From the NCBI GenBank assembly GCA_049613665.1, contig JBMZCV010000038.1, forward strand, positions 1 through 34,061: a stretch of 34,061 bases of DNA. Direction: 5' to 3'. This document shows positions 13,956 through 22,277 of this stretch, one piece after another. Under the pieces are notes generated by a model. It was not told the origin of the DNA. It did no database searches and saw only the letters and a list, made by a program, of their open reading frames with translations. Each line of letters starts with the position of its first letter. Positions within the stretch are counted from its first letter, which is position 1. A program made the position numbers and the translations under genes. The DNA comes from JBMZCV01 sp049613665 (GTDB taxonomy: Bacteria > Bacteroidota > Bacteroidia > Chitinophagales > UBA2359).

Positions 13956-16352
13956 ATGAATAAACTAATTCTCATATTACTACTATTTATCAGTCTTGCT
14001 TCTAATGCTCAAGTTGTAATTAAAGGCAAAGTTATTGATATTGCCACACAACAACCTATTGAATTTGCTAATGTCACACTTTCTGGTTCTTCCTTGGATT
14101 ACCCTATAGGGACTATGACAAATTTAGATGGGAGCTTTGAGCTTTCTACCAAAGAAGGTCTTTTTACATTGCAAGTTTTTTACGTTGGGGCAGAGCCTTT
14201 TTCTAAAGAAATTGAAATCACAAATCAAGATATAGATTTAGGAGTTATTTCAATTAAAAACTTACATGAATTGAATGAAATTGTAGTGGTGGCGGAAAGA
14301 AAACTAATCCAACGAAAAATCGATAGATTAGTATTTAATGTAGAAAATTCGTCTAAAGCGTCAGAAGGAGATGCACTAGAGGTTTTGAAAGTGATGCCAA
14401 GTGTCCGTGTACAAAATGACCAAATCTCTATGATTGGTAAAAGTAGTTTATCCGTAATGATAAATGGCAAAATTGTAAACCTTCCACAAGATGAAGTAGC
14501 TAATTTTTTAAAGTCTATTGCATCTGAAGATATTAAAAACATTGAAGTTATCGCCACTCCTCCAGCAAAATATGAAGCAGATGGCAATAGCGGAATGGTT
14601 AATATTATTTTAAAACAAGCAAAACGAAACGCTTGGAATGCACAAATCAAAGCAAGTTCTAGGCAACGTAAATATAACACGGCAAGTTTTGGAGGGAATT
14701 TTAGTTACAACAAAAATAGTTTCAGTTTAGTAACATCCATAAACCATAGTGATGGTCGTTATTATCAAGAGCAAGATGATTATGCTTACTTTGAAGATGG
14801 TCTATGGTACACATCTTCGCCATTTGGTGGAGATATAAGACGCACTAATGCACGCTTGGATATAAGTTATAAAATTTCTGATTCTTGGGATATTGGAGCA
14901 CAATACATTTATAACACCAGAAATTTTGTGATTGATGATGATAAGCCATACACACCTGTTTTAGATTATGATACTGACGAAACAATACGTTATCTACAGT
15001 CGGATAATTTTACAGAATTTACGCCTCAAATTCATTCTATCAATCTTAATAATACTGTTGTTTTAGACAGTTTAGGTAGAAATATAACCGTGAATTTAGA
15101 TTATTTTACCTACAATAATCCAGACCTTAAAACTTACAAAGGTATTTCGGTAATTAACGAGCCTTTTTCTGAGCAATTTTACAGTGGAATTAATGACAAC
15201 AAACAAGATGTTGAAAATTATTCGGCGAAAATTGATGTGGAATTACCTTACGAATGGGCAAAACTGAGTTTTGGTGGTAAGCTATCTGTTTCGAAATCTA
15301 TTAATGATAATTCTTTTTTTAATAGTGGTTTGATTGATGCAGAGGTAACCGATTTTGAACTAAACAATAGAGACTTTAATTATGATGAGAATATCAACTC
15401 GCTTTATGCTTCTGTCAACAAAGCATTTAATGACAAATGGAGTATGCAACTGGGTTTAAGAATGGAAGCAACAAACACTAATTCAAATTCTGAGGTTTTA
15501 GGTATTGATTTGGATAACGATTATGTAAAACTGTTTCCAACTTTATTCTTGTCTTACAAAGTAACAGAAAACTCTAGTCTTGCATTTAATTATAGTAAAC
15601 GTATTCAACGACCGAATTTTTTTGATTTAAATCCGAATATATTCTTTATCAATCCGTTTCAAACTATTGAAGGAAATGCGTTTTTACAACCTGCTTTTAT
15701 AGATAATCTTGAATTAACTCATACTTATAAAAATTTAGTTAGTAAAATATATTATAGCTACGAAGATAACCTTTTCGGGCAAGTATCCTTAGCAGATAAA
15801 GCGACCAATATTGTAAACTTTACTAATCGAAATTACATCAATACACATCGTTTTGGGCTTTCTCAAAACTATACTATTAAACCAACATCTTGGTGGACAA
15901 GTAGCAACAGTTTTGATATGAATTACAGTGTGTCAGTATTTGATTTGGAAGGAAACAATGAAAAGCAAAAAGGATTAAATGGTAGATTGTCAACATCTAA
16001 CGATGTTAAATTAAATGAAGGCAAAACCTTTTTATTGGGAGTGAATTATTGGTATAATTTGCCAGGGATTGATGGGATTTTTGAAACCAAATCTGCTAGT
16101 AACTTTGCACTTTCGTTACAATATTTCATGTTGGATAAAGATTTAAATATTACCTTGAGAGCAAACGATATTTTTAAAGATTCTGCTCAAAGGCTTGAAG
16201 CTACGGTAAATGATATTCGCCAAACAGCTCGTTATTATTACGATTCGCAATCTATACAATTGTCGGTAAGTTATAAATTTGGAAACAAGAATATAAAAGC
16301 CAAAAAGCACAAATCTGGGAATACAGAAGAACGTGGCAGAACAGGAAATTAA
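13956..16352 (+). CDS. Outer membrane beta-barrel protein, TonB-dependent receptor type
   Basis: 798 residues from the ATG at 13956, chosen because MNKLILILLLFISLASNAQ is a clean signal peptide; an in-frame ATG 57 bases upstream would bury it. Residues ~22-105 are a carboxypeptidase-regulatory-like beta-sandwich (VIKGKVIDIATQQPIEFANV). A plug-like domain follows (~110-215; LEVLKVMPSVRVQND, VMINGKIVNLP, PPAKYEADGNSGMVNII). The remainder is a beta barrel of the outer membrane beta-barrel family near TonB-dependent receptors, ending in LSVSYKFGN with a short basic tail. The ligand is unknown, and no SusD-like partner is present. Its position after a LysR-controlled rhodanese suggests uptake of a small, perhaps sulfur-related, compound (inference). 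Confidence 0.87.
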   Translation: MNKLILILLLFISLASNAQVVIKGKVIDIATQQPIEFANVTLSGSSLDYPIGTMTNLDGSFELSTKEGLFTLQVFYVGAEPFSKEIEITNQDIDLGVISIKNLHELNEIVVVAERKLIQRKIDRLVFNVENSSKASEGDALEVLKVMPSVRVQNDQISMIGKSSLSVMINGKIVNLPQDEVANFLKSIASEDIKNIEVIATPPAKYEADGNSGMVNIILKQAKRNAWNAQIKASSRQRKYNTASFGGNFSYNKNSFSLVTSINHSDGRYYQEQDDYAYFEDGLWYTSSPFGGDIRRTNARLDISYKISDSWDIGAQYIYNTRNFVIDDDKPYTPVLDYDTDETIRYLQSDNFTEFTPQIHSINLNNTVVLDSLGRNITVNLDYFTYNNPDLKTYKGISVINEPFSEQFYSGINDNKQDVENYSAKIDVELPYEWAKLSFGGKLSVSKSINDNSFFNSGLIDAEVTDFELNNRDFNYDENINSLYASVNKAFNDKWSMQLGLRMEATNTNSNSEVLGIDLDNDYVKLFPTLFLSYKVTENSSLAFNYSKRIQRPNFFDLNPNIFFINPFQTIEGNAFLQPAFIDNLELTHTYKNLVSKIYYSYEDNLFGQVSLADKATNIVNFTNRNYINTHRFGLSQNYTIKPTSWWTSSNSFDMNYSVSVFDLEGNNEKQKGLNGRLSTSNDVKLNEGKTFLLGVNYWYNLPGIDGIFETKSASNFALSLQYFMLDKDLNITLRANDIFKDSAQRLEATVNDIRQTARYYYDSQSIQLSVSYKFGNKNIKAKKHKSGNTEERGRTGN

Positions 16353-16366
16353 ATTGAACATTTAAA

Positions 16367-16828
16367 ATGAAACAATACGAACCAAGAAGTATAGCATTTA
16401 AAGAAATTATTACCGTCGGAAACTGGAAAGTAAAACTGTACACCATTTCTAAAAAGGACGATTTTAATGCTGAAGAAACCTACCACGAAGCCATAAAACA
16501 CCTTTCAGAATGGCTGGAATTAAAAAACAGCTTCGATGCTAGCCACGAAAATATGGCGTTTTTAATGATTCATGCTGGAACAGAAGGTGTTTTTTCAATC
16601 TTAAATTGGTGGGTGGGTAAAAATATGTTGAATACACATATTTTTCTTTCAAATTATAGCGAACCCAAACAGTTTAAACGCATTTCTGGTGATGGTTTAT
16701 CGCCTTGCATCTGGGAATTTGAGGTAATAAATCATGAGCGTAATTCTTGGATTAAAAATATTTTAAAACAACCAAATAATCCAGATTACAATACTTATTT
16801 AAAAGAAAACTACAATGGAAAAATATGA
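16367..16828 (+). CDS. Conserved-looking hypothetical protein
   Basis: 153 residues, soluble, no signal peptide. I do not recognise a family. It has a mixed alpha/beta look with a tryptophan-rich middle (HLSEWLELK, FSILNWWVGKN) and charged ends. The gene begins 15 bases after the receptor stop, and its TGA overlaps the ATG of the following acetyltransferase gene (ATGA), so translational coupling is likely. The coupling suggests the two products work together. The start is the first ATG; the frame has no earlier candidate after the receptor stop. Confidence 0.75.
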   Translation: MKQYEPRSIAFKEIITVGNWKVKLYTISKKDDFNAEETYHEAIKHLSEWLELKNSFDASHENMAFLMIHAGTEGVFSILNWWVGKNMLNTHIFLSNYSEPKQFKRISGDGLSPCIWEFEVINHERNSWIKNILKQPNNPDYNTYLKENYNGKI

Positions 16829-17277
16829 GCCTAAAATCAACTATAAGATTTGCAAAACCCGAAGATTTACCACAATTGATTGAGTTAGTAAAAGCACATG
16901 CCATTTTTGAAGAAGCCGATGCTTTAGAAACTAAAAACCTCAACAGATTAAACGATTACATTTTTAAAACCGAAATTTTAAAATGTCTAGTTGCTGAACA
17001 AGATGAAAAATTAATTGGTTACGCTACATTTATTAAACAGTTTTCTACTTGGAATGTAAATTATTATTTATATTTGGATTGCTTATACCTCAACGAAAAA
17101 ACAAGAGGAAAAGGATTCGGCACTGCAATTATGGAAGCAATAAAAGAGTATGCAAAAGCTGAAAACTGTAAAATTATACAATGGCAAACACCAGATTTTA
17201 ACAAAAAGGCAATTCAATTTTACAACAAAATTGGTGCAAAATCTTTAGCCAAAGAACGTTTTATGTGGGCAATTTAA
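16825..17277 (+). CDS. GNAT family N-acetyltransferase
   Basis: 150 residues, a single GNAT fold. The N-terminus has the usual beta1-alpha1 (IRFAKPEDLPQLIELVKAH). Residues ~80-115 hold the acetyl-CoA site: LYLNEKTRGKGFGTAIM with RGKGFG as the R-x-x-G-x-G/A loop. The C-terminus AIQFYNKIGAKSLAKERFMW matches the FYxKxGA motif of the family. The substrate cannot be told. It overlaps the upstream hypothetical gene by four bases and is followed 20 bases later by the truncated second GNAT. Confidence 0.9.
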   Translation: MSLKSTIRFAKPEDLPQLIELVKAHAIFEEADALETKNLNRLNDYIFKTEILKCLVAEQDEKLIGYATFIKQFSTWNVNYYLYLDCLYLNEKTRGKGFGTAIMEAIKEYAKAENCKIIQWQTPDFNKKAIQFYNKIGAKSLAKERFMWAI

Positions 17278-17297
17278 TAATACTTCAAAATAAATTT

Positions 17298-17528
17298 ATG
17301 GAAATCAAAACATTAGCTGGCGTTCACACGAAAGCTATTACAGCAGTTTTTAATCTATCGTTTTCCGATTATTTTATTCCGTTTAGCCTCACAGAACAAC
17401 AAATGGCAGACAAAATGAAAGCCGATAAAACAGACTTAAATCTGTCTGTTGGAGCTTTTGAAAACGATAATTTGATTGGTTTTATCTTACATGGAAAAGA
17501 CCGTATCAATGGAAAAATTATGGTTTAA
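17298..17528 (+). pseudogene. Truncated GNAT acetyltransferase (N-terminal part only)
   Basis: 76 residues from the ATG at 17298. They look like the first half of a GNAT (HTKAITAVFNLSFSDYFIPF, then ENDNLIGFILHGKDRING) but stop before the acetyl-CoA loop. The normal family length is about twice this or more. An upstream in-frame start at 17265 lies inside the previous gene and is less likely. The frame ends where aminotransferase-like sequence begins in another frame, so a deletion is likely. Confidence 0.65.
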
Positions 17529-17928
17529 CCAAGAAAATGTACAGCTTCATTTTACCTAAGATGAATATGTGGCTATTCAAGTACTAAAAAAAGAAATTGA
17601 AATATTTCGAGCAAGACGAAATCATTCTGTTAAAGGATTAAATCTAACAAGAAAATGGGTTCAACAGAATGAACAATTTATAAGCTGGATTGAACCGATA
17701 GCAGGAGCACTTTGCTGCATAAAATTAAAAGAAGAAAAGTTCAATAACATAAAGGTTGAAAAATTCTATACTGTATCAAAAAAAGCAGGTATTCAAATAG
17801 CAAATGGAAAATGGTTTGGTGAATCAAAGAGGTTTTTCAGATTAGGTTTTGGATATATGTCAATCAAAAAATTAATAGTAACTTTAGATAAACTAACGGA
17901 AATCATAAAAAAGACTGCTGCGAAGTAA
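17509..17928 (+). pseudogene. C-terminal fragment of a class I/II PLP-dependent aminotransferase
   Basis: The open part from 17560 (GTG at 17569) encodes about 120 residues resembling the small C-terminal domain of fold type I aminotransferases: AIQVLKKEIEIFRARR, WIEPIAGALCCIKL, KAGIQIANGKWFG, RFFRLGFGYMSI. The catalytic lysine and PLP-binding large domain are absent. In the same frame upstream, 17509-17556 reads MEKLWFNQENVQLHFT, then TAA (17557), then DEYVAIQ, so a nonsense change (possibly E to stop) may also lie here. It is a remnant, and joins the truncated GNAT at the same place. Confidence 0.7.
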
Positions 17929-17980
17929 TGTGCAGACTGTTCATAGTAACTATACGCTGCTTACACAAGACCATTAAAGA

Positions 17981-18027
17981 AAGGTAGTGCTACAAATGGC
18001 GAATATTTGTAGCACTACCTTTTTTTT
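17981..18027 (+). terminator. Intrinsic terminator after the accessory block
   Basis: A perfect 17-bp stem (17981-17997 with 18005-18021), a 7-base loop GGCGAAT, then a T-tract to 18027. It is well preserved although the gene before it is decayed, and it closes the lysR-to-aminotransferase block. Confidence 0.85.
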
Positions 18028-18181
18028 AACCAAAATTGTGGCCATATAAGGGGCTGTTTAGATTTTGTTTTTGATGCTTTTTTTAAGCCAACAGATAAAA
18101 TTTAAACAAGCTCTAAATAGTTTCCTTTCTTCTTCTTTAAAAACTATTTCTCTTATTTTAGCAAAATCGCAAAGCTTTTAT

Positions 18182-18189
18182 TATTTTTG
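18182..18189 (+). promoter_or_regulatory. -7 element of batA
   Basis: TATTTTTG followed by C matches TAnnTTTG, 32 bases before the ATG at 18222. The -33 element is not clear. Confidence 0.4.
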
Positions 18190-18221
18190 CTCAAAAAAGT
18201 TACAAAAAAGCAAACACATAC

Positions 18222-19223
18222 ATGATACCAAGCAATTTAGAATTTGCCAATCCATGGTTTTTCCTTTTATTCGCACTTATTCCTATTTTATTGTGGTGGA
18301 AATTGATGCGATATTATCAACAACATCCAGAGCTACAAATGTCGTCTCTTGAGGCATTTCAACATAGTAAACCGTCTTTAAAAGCTCGGTTGCGACCTTT
18401 TTTGTTTATGTTCAAAATCGTAGCTATTTCTATGATTATTGTCGCTTTGGCACGGCCGCAAAACAAATTTGATGAAGAAAAAGTAACTGCCGATGGCATA
18501 GATATCGTCATTGCGATGGACGTTTCGGGCAGTATGTTGGCACGAGATTTTGAGCCAGACAGACTCGGTGCTGCAAAGCGTGTAGCCGAAGAGTTTATTA
18601 CAGGAAGAGAATATGATAGAATTGGTTTAGTGGTTTTCGCTGGCGAAAGTTTTACACAATGTCCTGTTACGACCGACCAAAATGTATTGAAAGGCTTGTT
18701 GAGAGAAGTGAAAAGCGGACTTATCGAAGATGGAACAGCTATTGGAATGGGATTGGCTACGGCAGTCACTCGTTTGAAAGAAAGCGAAGCGAAAAGCAAA
18801 ATCGCCATTTTATTGACCGATGGTGTAAACAATTCTGGTTTTATAGACCCAATTACGGCTGCCGAAACCGCTAAACAATTTGGCGTAAAAACTTATACTA
18901 TTGGCGTAGGCACAAAAGGAAAAGCACCTTATCCGCAGCGAAGTATTTTTGGCGGCTTGACGCATGTGATGATGGAAGTGCAAATAGACGAAAAACTGCT
19001 AGAAGAAATCGCAACGATGACTGGCGGCCGCTATTTTAGAGCTACCGACAACGAAAGTTTGCGAAAAATTTATGCCGAAATTGATAAACTCGAAAAAACA
19101 AAGCGTGATATTTTGACGATTAGTCGATATACCGAGCAGTTTCATATTTTTGCACTCATCGCAGCACTTGCTTTGGGTTTGGAAATGCTATTGCGACATA
19201 CTTTTTTTAGAAGTCTTACTTAA
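18222..19223 (+). CDS. batA: BatA-like von Willebrand factor A membrane protein
   Basis: 333 residues. The N-terminal region begins with the BatA hallmark LEFANPWFFLLFALIPILLW, a membrane segment (about 11-27), then a second (about 60-77, ending ALARPQ). A vWA domain follows (about 92-290), with the metal site DVSGS (100-104), a DGTAIG threonine and LLTDGVNNSG. A C-terminal membrane segment (about 308-325) closes it. Bat proteins are linked to aerotolerance and envelope functions in Bacteroidota, and usually lie in a moxR-DUF58-batA-batB-batC-batD operon. None of those partners is next to it: a terminator lies upstream and a convergent receptor gene downstream. It has its own -7 element. Confidence 0.88.
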   Translation: MIPSNLEFANPWFFLLFALIPILLWWKLMRYYQQHPELQMSSLEAFQHSKPSLKARLRPFLFMFKIVAISMIIVALARPQNKFDEEKVTADGIDIVIAMDVSGSMLARDFEPDRLGAAKRVAEEFITGREYDRIGLVVFAGESFTQCPVTTDQNVLKGLLREVKSGLIEDGTAIGMGLATAVTRLKESEAKSKIAILLTDGVNNSGFIDPITAAETAKQFGVKTYTIGVGTKGKAPYPQRSIFGGLTHVMMEVQIDEKLLEEIATMTGGRYFRATDNESLRKIYAEIDKLEKTKRDILTISRYTEQFHIFALIAALALGLEMLLRHTFFRSLT

Positions 19224-19453
19224 TTTAGATTTTGAAGGATTTGAACTGTTATTATATAAATACCTATTTTTTAGTTCGTGGAGGTTAGGTGTTTGATGTT
19301 CAATTTGGAAAAATAAAAGCAGAAAAAAATCATGCTGCCCAAAATTGCAACATGATTTTCAAATATTATATCAATCTTTTAAGTACCAATTAATCAAAAG
19401 ACTGTTGCTTGCTAACGCATTGAAATGCAAAAAAACATAGATACTAAATAAAA
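19224..19453. other. Convergent intergenic region
   Basis: 230 bases between batA and the TonB-dependent receptor. It contains a hairpin serving as the receptor gene's terminator (19321-19359). Nothing else is recognisable. Confidence 0.5.
19321..19359 (-). terminator. Terminator of the TonB-dependent receptor gene
   Basis: AAAATCATG (19326-19334) pairs with CATGATTTT (19351-19359) around a 16-base loop. On the minus strand the stem is followed by a T-run. It lies about 95 bases after the receptor stop and may also slow transcription from batA. Confidence 0.5.
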
Positions 19454-21748
19454 TTATAAATCAACACCCAACCTAAAACCTCCATAAAAATTTCGACTAG
19501 GAGAGGGGTTAAAATATTTCCCACGCTGATAATCGTTGAAAGCATGAAAAGAGGTATAAGCAGTATCTGTAAGATTATTGATGCCAAAATACACGTTAAA
19601 ATAAAATGCTTTGAAATTGAAAGTTTGCCCAATTTTTAAGTTTAATAAACTATAAGCATCCGCAAACTCGCTGTTGGCATTATTTAAAGGCATTTTGTCG
19701 TAATAGTTAAATTGCGTATTTAGATAAAAGCCGACTTTCGTTTTTGCATCAAAACCAAGAGCGAGCATCTGTGGAGAAGTGCCAGAAATAGTGTTATTTA
19801 CGTTCTGCACGCTATCGCCATATTCCACAAAAGTAAATTGCTGAAAAGTGTGACTCGCCCAAACTTTCGCATATTGTAGCCAGTGTGTTTTCGTGTCGTC
19901 TTGCCACGCCGAATATATCGCACTTTCCAAACCTTGATTCAAAGTTTTTCCGACATTTAGATAAGTAGCAGGCCGCTGTCCATCGCTCACGATTTCGTTA
20001 TCTTTTGGAAAATAATAATAGCTTACATCAAAATTTAGCCATTTATTTAAAATGCTTCCTCTCATACCTATTTCGTAATTCACGCCTGTTTCGGCTGTCA
20101 AGTCTTCATTGATATTTCCGTTTGGTAAAATCATTTCTTCGCTCAAAGGCGACGCAAAGCCATAGCTCAAACTTGCATGAGCAGCAATGTTGTCATTTAT
20201 TTTTTTGACCAAAGCTAAACGAGGCGAAAAGATTGGACTAAGATTTTTTTGTTGTGAAAAAGTTAAACTATCTAAGCGGTTTGGATTGAACTCATCTATG
20301 CGAAAATTGACTAAATTGTAGCTGCCGCCCAAAGTGACGAAAAATGATTTTGGTAACTCTAATTCACTTTGAATAAAGCTACTTAACTGCCTGAAAATCA
20401 GCTCATTATCGGCTTCTATCTCTCCTGGCACTCCAAGCCAATTGTCATAAACTTTGTTGGCTAAAAAGCTATTTAAATATTCTGTTCCGAAAGTTGTTTT
20501 TGCTGTTATCTTATCGTCTAAAAAAGATTTTTCATTGACGAAAACGCTACGCAATCCAAAGCCATTGCCCGAATTTCTCTTGAAACCATTGTAGAATTGT
20601 GAAGTGCCAAAAGGACTTTCTTTCCGCTCATAAAATACATTAATAGAAGTGTTGTTTTGCCAATTTCGGTTGAAACGATAATTTTGCCCAAGTCCGATAA
20701 TTGCTCGTTGCTTATCGACACTTGCATTGTAGTCTTGTGACTGTCCGCCAAATTGTTGTGGGTCTTCTGCCACATTGTCGGCATTGATAGAGCCAGAAAT
20801 TTGAAAACGAGTGTCGGCATACAAAGTCATCAAATTGAGTGTTCTTTTGGGACTGACGAAAAATTGAGCATAAAGATTCAGAGCGTCTAAATCGTGATTT
20901 TCATGTTGTCGGTAGCCGTCCCAATGTCTATTGGTGTAGCTGATATTAATATTGGCATTTTGTGTTTGCGTTTGAGCTAAAGCCGTTATTTGTCGCAAGC
21001 CAAAGCTGCCGAAAGTGCTGTTTAGCTCAAATTTATTGCTGTTAGTTGTATTTTTTTGAGAATTGAACAACAGTACACCGCCCGTATTTGCACCATACAA
21101 ACTACTTGCAGGGCCTTTCAATACCTCAATATTTCCGAGAGCTTGCAAATCAATATTGTTGATAGGATTTTCGCCACTCGCATCAGTGAGCGAAATGCCA
21201 TTCCAATACATTTTTATATTTCTAATGCTCCACGGCGACCGCAAAAGACTGTTTCGCATCGCCAGCCGATAACTTCCCATACTTTTCATTTCCATTTTTA
21301 CGCCAGCTACACTATTTAAGGCAGGCAAAAGAGAAACATTATCAAGACGTTGAATTTCTTTTTTATCTAAAACCGCTACTGCTCCAGCCGTTTCCAAGAG
21401 TTTTTTATTGCTGTTGTAAGCCGAAACGACAATTTCATTGAGATGCAAATCATTGCTTTCTAGCGAAACATATAAAAAAGTCGTTTTTTCAGAGATTTCT
21501 ATTTCCAATGTTTTGTAAGATAAAAAAGAAATGGCTATTTTTTTGCCAGCTTGAATATCTGACAAAGCGAAGTAACCATTTTCATCGCTGACAGTAGCGA
21601 CATTTGAGCCAACAACTTGAATATTTGCTCCAGCGAGTATTTCAAGCGTATTGGCATCATTGATTTGCCCTTCAATATTGTCTTGTGCATAATTTAGATG
21701 AGTGTGAAAGAGCGAAAAAAGTATCAAAAGTAGGATTTTATTAGTCAT
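19454..21748 (-). CDS. TonB-dependent receptor
   Basis: 764 residues. Signal peptide 1-22, with hydrophobic LLLILFSLFH and cleavage after NYA. Residues ~25-105 are a carboxypeptidase-regulatory-like domain (IEGQINDANTLEILAGANIQ). The plug covers ~110-230: LNEIVVSAYNSNKKLLETAG, IQRLDNVSLLPALNSVAGVK and IEVLKGPASSLYGANTGGV. The rest is a 22-strand-type barrel, ending in FYGGFRLGVDL. The plug-barrel features resemble FecA/siderophore-type receptors rather than SusC; there is no SusD partner. Uptake of a metal chelate or similar across the outer membrane with TonB-ExbBD energy is likely, with ligand unknown. It appears monocistronic. The final residue is L rather than the usual aromatic. Confidence 0.92.
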   Translation of the reverse strand: MTNKILLLILFSLFHTHLNYAQDNIEGQINDANTLEILAGANIQVVGSNVATVSDENGYFALSDIQAGKKIAISFLSYKTLEIEISEKTTFLYVSLESNDLHLNEIVVSAYNSNKKLLETAGAVAVLDKKEIQRLDNVSLLPALNSVAGVKMEMKSMGSYRLAMRNSLLRSPWSIRNIKMYWNGISLTDASGENPINNIDLQALGNIEVLKGPASSLYGANTGGVLLFNSQKNTTNSNKFELNSTFGSFGLRQITALAQTQTQNANINISYTNRHWDGYRQHENHDLDALNLYAQFFVSPKRTLNLMTLYADTRFQISGSINADNVAEDPQQFGGQSQDYNASVDKQRAIIGLGQNYRFNRNWQNNTSINVFYERKESPFGTSQFYNGFKRNSGNGFGLRSVFVNEKSFLDDKITAKTTFGTEYLNSFLANKVYDNWLGVPGEIEADNELIFRQLSSFIQSELELPKSFFVTLGGSYNLVNFRIDEFNPNRLDSLTFSQQKNLSPIFSPRLALVKKINDNIAAHASLSYGFASPLSEEMILPNGNINEDLTAETGVNYEIGMRGSILNKWLNFDVSYYYFPKDNEIVSDGQRPATYLNVGKTLNQGLESAIYSAWQDDTKTHWLQYAKVWASHTFQQFTFVEYGDSVQNVNNTISGTSPQMLALGFDAKTKVGFYLNTQFNYYDKMPLNNANSEFADAYSLLNLKIGQTFNFKAFYFNVYFGINNLTDTAYTSFHAFNDYQRGKYFNPSPSRNFYGGFRLGVDL

Positions 21749-22277
21749 AGTGTGTATTTTTTATGATAAAAAAAGATAATGTATTGGGTTTTTAATTCAT
21801 CTGCTTTGCATTTTTGATTAAATTGCGACTTAATTACTTAAAATTTTATGAAAGCATGAAATAAACGGTTATATTTGCACTCAAATTTTTAAATAGGTAG
21901 CAAAAAAGAATTAATTTTTTGTTATTACATTTTACTTTTTTTATTTTATATTATTGTTTACCGCAAGTATTGGGTAGTTTTAGAGATATTTTATTTTTTT
22001 GCTTTTGAATGAAATATAGTGTTTTACATTTTGATAAGATTTTTTTAGAAAAAGTGTTATCAAAATTTATCATTACTATTTTTAGACATTTTTAGTGAAA
22101 AAAGAAAGCAAATTTAAGACAAAAAACTGTTTTTTTATGTAACAGCAAAAAATAACCTCACCATTTGAGAAAGAGATTTTTTGAACGTTGCTTAGTTATT
22201 TTGAAAAGCAAAACGTCCGACAATTGATGATATAATGATATTGCTCAATACCTCACCAAAACTATAAATTTTATAAT
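21749..22277. other. 529-bp divergent region and long secDF leader
   Basis: AT-rich, lying between the receptor gene (minus) and secDF (plus). It contains the -7 box at 21870-21877, a 10-bp inverted repeat (22028-22037 with 22057-22066), an imperfect hairpin near 22183-22215 (ACGTTGCTT pairing with AAGCAAAACGT), and a 28-codon frame from ATG 22009. None of these is a firm gene. A structured leader or small RNA remains possible. Confidence 0.45.
21870..21877 (+). promoter_or_regulatory. Candidate -7 element upstream of secDF
   Basis: TATATTTG followed by C. Initiation near 21884 would give secDF a leader of roughly 390 bases, unless another promoter closer to the gene exists. No -33 TTG at the proper distance was found. 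Confidence 0.35.

Larger units (their letters stand above)
17929..18221. other. Intergenic region before batA
   Basis: 293 bases. It holds the terminator at 17981-18027 and the candidate batA -7 element at 18182-18189. No other gene or RNA is recognisable. Confidence 0.5.

Noticed and set aside
22009..22095. 28-codon frame upstream of secDF as a gene
   Set aside because: AT-rich and without a ribosome-binding site or conservation evidence. Kept only as a hypothesis in the leader finding.
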